A stretch of DNA of 64,000 nt from Pisolithus tinctorius (lineage: Eukaryota > Basidiomycota > Agaricomycetes > Boletales > Pisolithaceae). The stretch covers positions 4,154,001-4,218,000 of the forward strand of contig JANFAH010000001.1 in the NCBI GenBank assembly GCA_024663395.1, given 5' to 3'. This document shows positions 57,257-64,000 of this stretch, in pieces (positions within the stretch are counted from its first letter, which is position 1; the number at the start of each line of letters is the position of its first letter). Made by a program: the position numbers and the translations under genes. The notes below the pieces were generated by a model. It was given only the letters and a program-made list of their open reading frames with translations, made no database searches and was not told the origin of the DNA.

Positions 57257-57758
57257 GTAGCGGCGTTTGGTAGTGGACAGACTGTCAAGTGATGAGTATT
57301 GAGATGTCTTTCGAAGGTCAAGTTGGATTATATTTGGTCGCAACTATTGGGATCGAAAATGAACTATGTACGTACATTCAAAAGGCAGCACTGAATCGAA
57401 AGAACTAACCAACAAACTCAGTCTAGTACTTGTAGTCTACATTCGAAGCCGAGTTGAGACTACGTCAAGCATCACCTTACATAGGTGATGCATGGAGGCG
57501 AGGCTCGGGCCATGGGCGAGAAGCTCTGGTCTACCGTTCGCTTCAAAGCTTTCGGTGACACCAAAGTATCCCGCAGGTCAAAGCCCGATTGGCCTCCGAC
57601 ATGACGAGGGGCAGGTAAGCTGTTGTGATCCGATGAGGCGAGTCTCGTCTTAGCTGAAACGTGGATGTCACTGCGAGTGCTAGCCAGCCAGACGGATCTT
57701 CATTTGACCTGCTCGGCTACGGGTTTCTAGGGCTAAGAAATAATCAGCCTCAAAAGTC
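57257..57758. other. promoter of the TPR/F-box gene / 3' flank of UPF2
   Basis: No gene recognised. Holds a perfect 8-bp inverted repeat (57469-57491) and a second hairpin-like GGCGAG/CTCGTC around 57637-57649. These lie 210-390 bp upstream of the F-box gene start. Confidence 0.4.
57469..57491. repeat. short perfect inverted repeat GCATCACC...GGTGATGC
   Basis: Eight-base arms separated by TTACATA, upstream of the TPR/F-box gene. Could be a dimeric transcription-factor site; function unknown. Confidence 0.6.
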
Positions 57759-60700
57759 CTAAGAAGGATTGTCCGGCATACCCTTGAGTTCTTCAACTTC
57801 CTCCCTTTGTTCGTAGTTCAGCACTAGCCGTTTAAGGTGCTGTTGCTCTACTTTATCCTGCAATTGTGCCGAGCGCGTGTGGACGGCAAGGGCTGTTTCG
57901 GCAGGTACAGCTAAGTTTCGAGTCTATGTTGCAAGTTCAGCGCTTCGGAGTGAAATCCATCAAAGAACAATCATACCTGCTGTTTGTTGCCCCTTCGCGT
58001 GATCACAGTGAAGTTCATTACTGATCCGTTGGGGTGGTCGGCGTCACCCTTGACGTTTTGCTCTGCTTCGTCCACACGTTTCTTTCGCGCACCAGGGCCC
58101 AGAACGGCAGTATCCCACCATGCGCTCTTCTTGTCGATCTTCCTAGACTCGGCGGAGGATTCGGTGATGATCTTGGCGAGTTCTTTCGCGAACTCTTCAT
58201 CTGCTTCCTGAGAGGGACCTAGATGTTCTTGGGCGGATAACACGACCACAGGTTCCGGGGAAGGTGCACGTTGATCCTCCTATTGAATGTAAGACCTTTC
58301 GGTCGCATGACAAGACGTAAAACTCACGGCGGATCCTTGGCCAGCAGCGCTTCCGTCGTCGTCATCATCATCATCTTCTCGGGGCCGTTCGCTGTCATCA
58401 CCATCATCGCTTTCCTCACCACTTTCGCTTTCCTGTGTGACTTGATGATGTCTGAGTATGTTAGTATAAGAGTTAACGATTAACTTACAGCCTGCGTTTT
58501 GCATCACAGTGTTGAACACGTCATCCACGACCTTAGCGGCCTCCTCGATCGACTTCGGCATTGAAAGATTCGGGCGAACAGCCTGCTTGGTGGTGACCAA
58601 AATATTGATAGTGTAATACAGGCACTCACTTCCAGAGAGTCGGACAACATGAAGTCTACTTCCATTGGTAGCTCTTCCTTACAGAGTGCGTAGTACTAGG
58701 CAAGGAATTGTGAGTGGGAACGCAAGTCAGAGACAAGGGTCAAGTTTATTTACCTGAAAGAAAACTAGGAAGTTGTCCAACTTTCTCATCTGGCGTCCTC
58801 GATCGAAGCACATCCCAACGGCGTCCAATAGAACGCAGACCAAACGAATGCGGAAGGAGTCGTCAGGCATGTCCAATGGTGTAGGTTGACGAAGTGATGG
58901 ATGACCGTCCGCTGCAAGGAGCATCAGTTAAGGAACCAAGCGCAACATGGATATACTAACGGTGACCAAATGTGACCAACAACCACAGAGTGTCGAAGAT
59001 CAAACTGGAGTTTACCACCCGGTAGATGTATAGTTCACCCAAATACTTCACGGTCGCCACTCGTTGCTGGTTAACGCTATATAAGTTTACTTCCAACCCC
59101 ACTCGAATATCTTCCACTACTTGATCCACGACAGCAACGGCAAAAGCAGGGTGGTATCGCTGCAGATCATATGTCAACATCGCAAGGAGACTGATGTTAC
59201 TATACTTGAGCTTCCACGGTTTGGTGAAGACCTTGAGAAGCGAGTGCCCAACGGTCGGATCATCCCAGTCAAGCTTTCTAATGAGCTTTAGAACCTTGTC
59301 AATCGTCTTCTTTGAAAGTACGTCGTAAACGAGATGGCGAATGAATAGTTCGATGGGGGTCCTCTCTTTCTCAACGAGAGGCGGACGCTCTGGAGGATTG
59401 CACTAAAGAGAATCAGCACTACAATTTCAGTTAAGCTGATATCCAAACCTGATAGTAGGCGTTCTCAAGTAATAGCATTTGCCTCTGGTCGAAGTGTTGC
59501 ATACTTTGCTTGCGCCTCATGAGTTCGAGCTGCCAGCGTTCATGTCGGTGCTGTGTCATCTATAATCCAAACATGCCGCACCATAGTACTGAACCTTTCT
59601 TTAGTTTCTTCACTCCTCAATAGAAATCGACCACATCCTTCGAGCAGAAGCGCAACATTCTCCACGTTCGTACCAGAAAAGTCGTCCAGACAGACTTTGA
59701 GAATGTGTAGGATGACATGTGTTGGTACAACCCGAAATTTGGTCAAGTTAGATAGAAAAGTAATATTCTGGGTACAATTAACAGACGGTTGGCAAAGGAG
59801 AAAAGGTAAACGATACCTTGAGGCGAAGTTCAGAGAATTCTTTCACCACGTTCTTCTTCCGTTGCAAGTACCGAAACTCCTCTTCAAGCTTGGAAGAGGT
59901 TCAGTTAGCCCAAGATTCGCGCCGTCGGCCAGGATCAAACCCACAGAAGCAACAAGTTCAGATCCAATATCAGGCATGTACTTATCCAAGGTAGCCACAA
60001 GTCTGGAATAGTGTGGCAGTAGATCGGTGCGATTCTTCGGAACGTTAGACAAAAACTTTTCTGTTCCGTTAGTTCGGGCCTCCCGCAGCAATGACAATGG
60101 AGTCATCACCTTGATCAATCTCTTTCGGGCAGCCTTCGAATTAAGGAAGGCAAATTCAACTGCGGCTTGGTCAATTAAAGTACGATTTGTCGCGTCAGGT
60201 AATCGAGCCAGTAAGGCAGTTAGAAGATGCGTAGGCCCTTGTGGAGCCAGCTGGGGAGATAGCGGGGGGCTAGACAATTTCGGTGACATCGGGATGGGCG
60301 TCACGGTGCTGAAGGTGAGTTGTGTGAGATAATCAAATAGCTTTCTGCTCAGACAGCTGGAAAAGTCACCTGTCTACCGGCTCTGATGGCTCTGCCAACG
60401 AAACGTTACTGACATGAACGTCTCCGTTGGTTTCGAGGGATTTAAGCTCTGCTGCGACATTCTTTGCCTCCTCTTCAGCTTTCTCTTTTTCGGCTTTCTC
60501 CTTTTCTTCGGAATCTGTTTTTTCTTCAGCGTCAATACCAAGGAAATTCTTGGGCACGAAATCTTTGAGGTCCTGGATATCCTCGAAGAACTTGCGCTCT
60601 TCTTCATCTTCCCACTTCCCTCCCGATGTGGTAAAAGAGACGTCGGTGTCATCGCCAGCGCCTGAACCTATGTTGCTGCCAATTTGGATAGAGTCTGACT

Positions 60701-62006
60701 TCTGAGCAGCGGTTGGTAACGCCGGCATTGGAAGGTTGAGTAGCTCAGAAAGGCTGGCAACGTGAAAGTTAGTATGTACGCGAAACGGAGAGCAGATAGT
60801 TAGCTACGTCTGGCAACTTGCAAATAGTTTCTCGTATCCTTTGGTCATCCTCTCGTATGCTTGTTGCCTGTCCTCGAATATCTCTCCTGAGCGGATGTAA
60901 GCTTCGTGATTCCGGCGATCCTGCTCTTGTAGGCGCTACCCAACGACAAGAAACGGTGAATAAACCAGCGAATATCAAAGGAGTCGAGTATCCAGTCCGA
61001 TCTTACCTTATGCTCGATGACGAGTTTCTTGGCAACATTTTCAAAGTAGCCTTCACACATTCGCTTGAAGCGGTCTCTCATGTCTTGCTCAACCAGTTCC
61101 TCTCCTTCACCAGACGCTACAATAGCAGCATTCCTCCCCTCATCCGTTGCCCTGCCAAATTCGGTATCGCCAGGCATTTGTTTACTTTGCAAAGTGGTAA
61201 TGCCCAAATACGACCTCCCATATGATTTCAGGAAGGTAGAGAGTAGCGGGAGGGAGGACAACGATGGATCATTAGATAACTACCACCGTCAGCTGATGTC
61301 GAGCAAAACACCGAGGAGGAGGAACATACTAATTCCTTGATAACTTTCATTATCCATTCCGCACCACTCCTAGTCGGAGAATCTCTGATGACCCCCACCA
61401 AGGCCAGCTCAGAGCATACACGAAGGATAGGACGTTGTCGTGATACTCGCACAACATCTTCCTTCTCGCGTTGATCAGGGGTCAGTGCCGAAAGTGCCGC
61501 CTTGGTCGGAGCTGCTAGAGACGAGGAGAGTAGGTTTACCAGTACTGGTGTAAATGAGGTTGGAAACCGCCGATGTAAAGAACATACGACCTGTTGGGAT
61601 CAGCCGATGTTATTAGGGTGCGGTGGCCGCGTGCGCAAGGTAAGGTTCCCACCTCGACCGCGGCCCATACATCCCTGTCTGTTTTACAACGTGTGATACC
61701 CTCAACGGCAGCACCCGCGATCTCGTCGGTGTACTTTTCGAGTGAGAGGGAATCGATGTCCTTGAGCACCTGGTCATGATTATCTACGCCGATGGATTGA
61801 CGCATACGCTTGATAAGAGCGGTATGCCGCCTGAGAGAATGATCAAGCTTTGAAGACTCTGGACTACCCGTATGAGTCGACGGAGATGGGAAGACGCGAA
61901 ACGACTTGCCCTGGGTGTCCCTACGCAGGTTCAACTCCTTGAGATTGACACGCCTGGCGTGACGAAGCTTTTCTTCATCAACCTTGGGCACAGATGCTGT
62001 TTCCAT
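57759..62006 (-). CDS. UPF2: nonsense-mediated decay factor UPF2/NMD2
   Basis: Scaffold of the NMD complex bridging UPF1 and UPF3, with three MIF4G domains. Starts METASVPKVDEEKLRHARRV NLKELNLRRDT (first 20 then the next). The first MIF4G domain includes SKLDHSLRRHTALIKRMRQS and SGAEWIMKVIKEL. An acidic/Lys linker (EEKTDSEEKEKAEKEKAEEE) follows. The second MIF4G domain spans THLLTALLARLPDATNRTLI to the LENAYYQCNPPERPPL region. The third is AMLTYDLQRYHPAFAVAVVD, QQRVATVKYLGELYIYRVVN and FRIRLVCVLLDAVGMCFDRG. A very acidic stretch (EEDDDGDDSERPREDDDDDD, approximately) precedes the UPF1-binding C-terminus (EFAKELAKIITESSAESRKI). The last exon ends LKGMPDNPS at 57759. About fifteen introns. Family assignment is firm. 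Confidence 0.94.
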
Positions 62007-63211
62007 CGCAAGTCGAGAATGCTAATAGGCAGTGGTGGTCAGTGCCAAACGGTGCCGCCCCAGCGCTCTAACCCGACAACTGCCTTTCTGGGGCTGCCCC
62101 TCTCCACACGTAAGCCTCATGTCGGTGTACTCCTTCCAAGCCAAAAGCCAAAGCCCGGGACAGGGGCGGCCACATCATGCACGGACCTGGACGCCTTGGG
62201 CCCTGTTCCTTGCGAGCATAACCGCGTTCAACTTCGTGGAAGCACCGCACCGCTAACTCTGATAGGTGTTGCATTGACCATGTTTGCATGGCTACGATGC
62301 AACCAGTGTGTGTATCTTGCCAAACCATCTATGGCAAACAAAGCACGGCGACTATCAATCTCCTACTGTCGGGACTGGAGACTTATTTGCAGACACTCGT
62401 TCCTAGAGTCGGTCTCCGTGCCACAACAGTTCATCCGCGTCCCCCGCTTGGGCGATTTTGTGATCCACGAAGGTCTTAGGAGACGAGACGTTCGCTGTCC
62501 TGATTGCAATCAATCGGTCCCGTTTCGTTCTATGCAACGTTCGTGACTTAACTCGCGTCCTGCCTTTGGTCTTGCTTCTTTTTTTTCACAACATGCTGTT
62601 TCATTTCCTCGGCTCTCACCATTATACAGTAGAGTGCAGCAGTCTATTTCTTTGGGAACCCGATAGGGATACCTTGACAATGCAGTGTACCCGCATACCC
62701 AACTGTACCCTATTCGATTACCGTCCTCATCGAGAACCACTCTGTGGATGTCCCAGACGCCCGGCAAAAAGTTTCTGTGTGATTCTCTCCATCGTGCCAT
62801 GATGGAGGGCATCTCTTTATACCAGTCTCTCATGTCATCGACCGTTCCGAGTCACTTTCTCCTCACGCACTCAGTAATAGAAGCCTTCGCGTCTGCACGT
62901 GTCCATACAGCAGCTCTATGCGGTTACTTGGCATACCGCTCTTGTTGTTTCATTCTCAATAGCTTTCCATGCATGAAAAGCGGCGTTAATGTCATGCGTT
63001 GCGAGTGCAATCGTTAGGAAGGAGTCGAGGTAGCGAGCATTAAATAGGTTGACTTTGATTATATAATCAACCTTCCGTTGTCTTCCGTCGACTCAAACAA
63101 CTAGAATCCACCTCCAGGCTTTATTTCCCCCCGTAAGTGGTCTACTTTCGCGAACCAGGGTTTTGGTACTCAGTCCACACTTGCAAGTCTTTTGACTCGT
63201 TCAAGTAAGAA
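62007..63211. other. 1.2-kb region between UPF2 and ATP18 with one coding-like frame
   Basis: Minus-strand frame at 62833-62640 reads MRDWYKEMPSIMARWRESHR then NFLPGVWDIHRVVLDEDGNR, protein-like and with good composition, but flanking exons could not be found and the frame then degrades. It may be a gene fragment or a short unknown gene. The remainder holds the divergent promoters of UPF2 and ATP18. Confidence 0.3.
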
Positions 63212-63551
63212 ATGGCTTTCCTCGGTTTGCGCAAGTGGCCTACACCTGTGCGTAGCTGTTTAGTCCGTGTTCTGGATGACTCTCACACATGTATTTTGCC
63301 GCATGACTGAACCTTACGATCTTTTGCATATGATGCAACATAGGTTCTGAGGCCTATGGCACCCTTCATTGCTGCTTCCGGTATCACCTTCTACCTAGTG
63401 AAAACCATGCAGGATTTCGGTGTTCGATGTAAGTGCACAGTACTTCGGCTCATCCACGGTAATGAACATATTTGGCTTGACAGCGGAGACCTATGCTAAG
63501 GATCCAAAAAACCCTTATGCAGCCCAGATCGCCCGAGAAGCACATCATTAG
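63212..63551 (+). CDS. ATP18: ATP synthase subunit J (i/j)
   Basis: Small single-helix subunit of the mitochondrial F1Fo ATP synthase Fo part. Three exons: 63212-63247 (MAFLGLRKWPTP), 63344-63428 (VLRPMAPFIAASGITFYLVK then TMQDFGVR) and 63484-63551 (SETYAKDPKNPYAAQIAREA then HH). Both introns are GT-AG and phase-consistent. The spliced product is about 62 residues, typical of Atp18. Too short and too split to show in a simple ORF scan. The membrane helix is the FIAASGITFYLV stretch. Confidence 0.92.
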
Positions 63552-64000
63552 CTATTATATTCCTTGGGCTGTGGAAGTTAGCTGACAGTGTGGGAAGTGG
63601 TGGTATGTCTTCAGTCGGTCTTTCGGAGGTCAGTCATCTTTTAACCGAGATATAGACCGCGACTGTTGGGATGGCCAACTAGTTCTCGCTTTGTCTACGT
63701 GATGTTTACTCTTAGAGGGAATCGTACAAGTGTACCCTACGCGAGAATGGCTTGTGCAGCATGAGTAAGGACAATGCGTGGATAAAGCACTCAACGACAA
63801 CGTTCTTGCTGCCCGTCTTCCCACGTTTATCCAACAGATGTACACACGGTTTGCTGCCATTATTGCTATGGAGGATTGCTTGACGTCTCATTGACAACTC
63901 CGTTTGCATGCCTGTCGGAGACGCATACTCTACAATACCAGCGTCGTCCTATCTCACACTTTCGGTCCAAGGGATCTTCCATTTCTCGTGAACCTTTGCA
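63552..64000. other. right edge, nothing recognised
   Basis: Downstream of ATP18. Short frames on the minus strand (63630-63909) have no recognisable product. No RNA gene or repeat was seen. Confidence 0.35.

Noticed and set aside
57630..57660. Hammerhead-like CCGATGAG...GAAAC sequence
   Set aside because: The core reads CCGAUGA instead of CUGAUGA and stem II does not abut GAAA; no stems I/III form. A chance hairpin.
61872..62546. 224-codon plus-strand ORF
   Set aside because: Overlaps the first coding exon and promoter of UPF2 on the other strand; composition is not protein-like.
1..64000. CRISPR arrays, rRNA genes or bacterial operon signals
   Set aside because: The tandem repeats seen are coding minisatellites; the window is eukaryotic with spliceosomal introns throughout.

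Overview
The window is nuclear DNA of a mushroom-forming basidiomycete (Agaricomycetes). Evidence: dense genes on both strands, nearly every gene split by GT-AG introns of about 45-65 nt, fungal housekeeping genes, an agaric-type F-box/LRR gene, and an agaric-type Tnp2-like transposase. Exon joins were deduced by eye from splice signals and family alignment remembered from knowledge, so exact boundaries are inference unless stated.

Layout. 0.3-6 kb: UTP6 (rRNA processing), an unknown low-complexity protein, a secreted Rds1/ferritin-like protein. 7.3-8.8 kb: a decayed F-box/LRR gene. 9.2-14 kb: an adaptin large subunit of AP-4 epsilon type, divergent from the mitotic-exit GAP BUB2. 14.7-22.5 kb: nucleoside hydrolase, RACK1 (Cpc2/Asc1), an unknown DUF-type protein, a fucose-permease-type MFS transporter, GOT1. 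23-32 kb: FAM72, RRP17, the SNARE BOS1, the P5B ATPase YPK9. 32-37.5 kb: a small membrane protein, a metallo-beta-lactamase-fold enzyme, a long unknown protein. 46.6-53.4 kb: amidohydrolase-like protein, a coiled-coil protein with Gly-x3 repeats, an ATRIP/LCD1 checkpoint protein. 55.5-63.6 kb: TPR/F-box/LRR protein, UPF2, ATP18.

Two mobile systems dominate the interest. (1) 37654-45290 is a 7.6-kb DNA transposon with perfect 36-bp terminal inverted repeats, a perfect 7-bp target duplication (GATGAAT), clustered subterminal TCGCAT motifs, a Tnp2-like transposase and two further genes, one of which looks like a DNA-binding partner. Its coding frames carry three in-frame TGA codons, each readable as CGA to TGA. 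(2) Two diverged ~0.9-kb repeats in inverted orientation (45396-46286 and 53730-54634) each end in a 58-nt sequence that folds as a type III hammerhead ribozyme with all core nucleotides present. Each copy also has a TATA-like box at the other end and an intron-like segment just before the ribozyme. Neither has a long ORF. This looks like a non-autonomous, ribozyme-bearing retroelement of a kind I cannot name in fungi.

The host genes form no operon-like pathway. Several are close head-to-head pairs with short shared promoters (AP-4 epsilon/BUB2, FAM72/RRP17). Vesicle traffic (AP-4, GOT1, BOS1), ribosome biogenesis (UTP6, RRP17) and mRNA/DNA surveillance (UPF2, ATRIP) are represented by chance.
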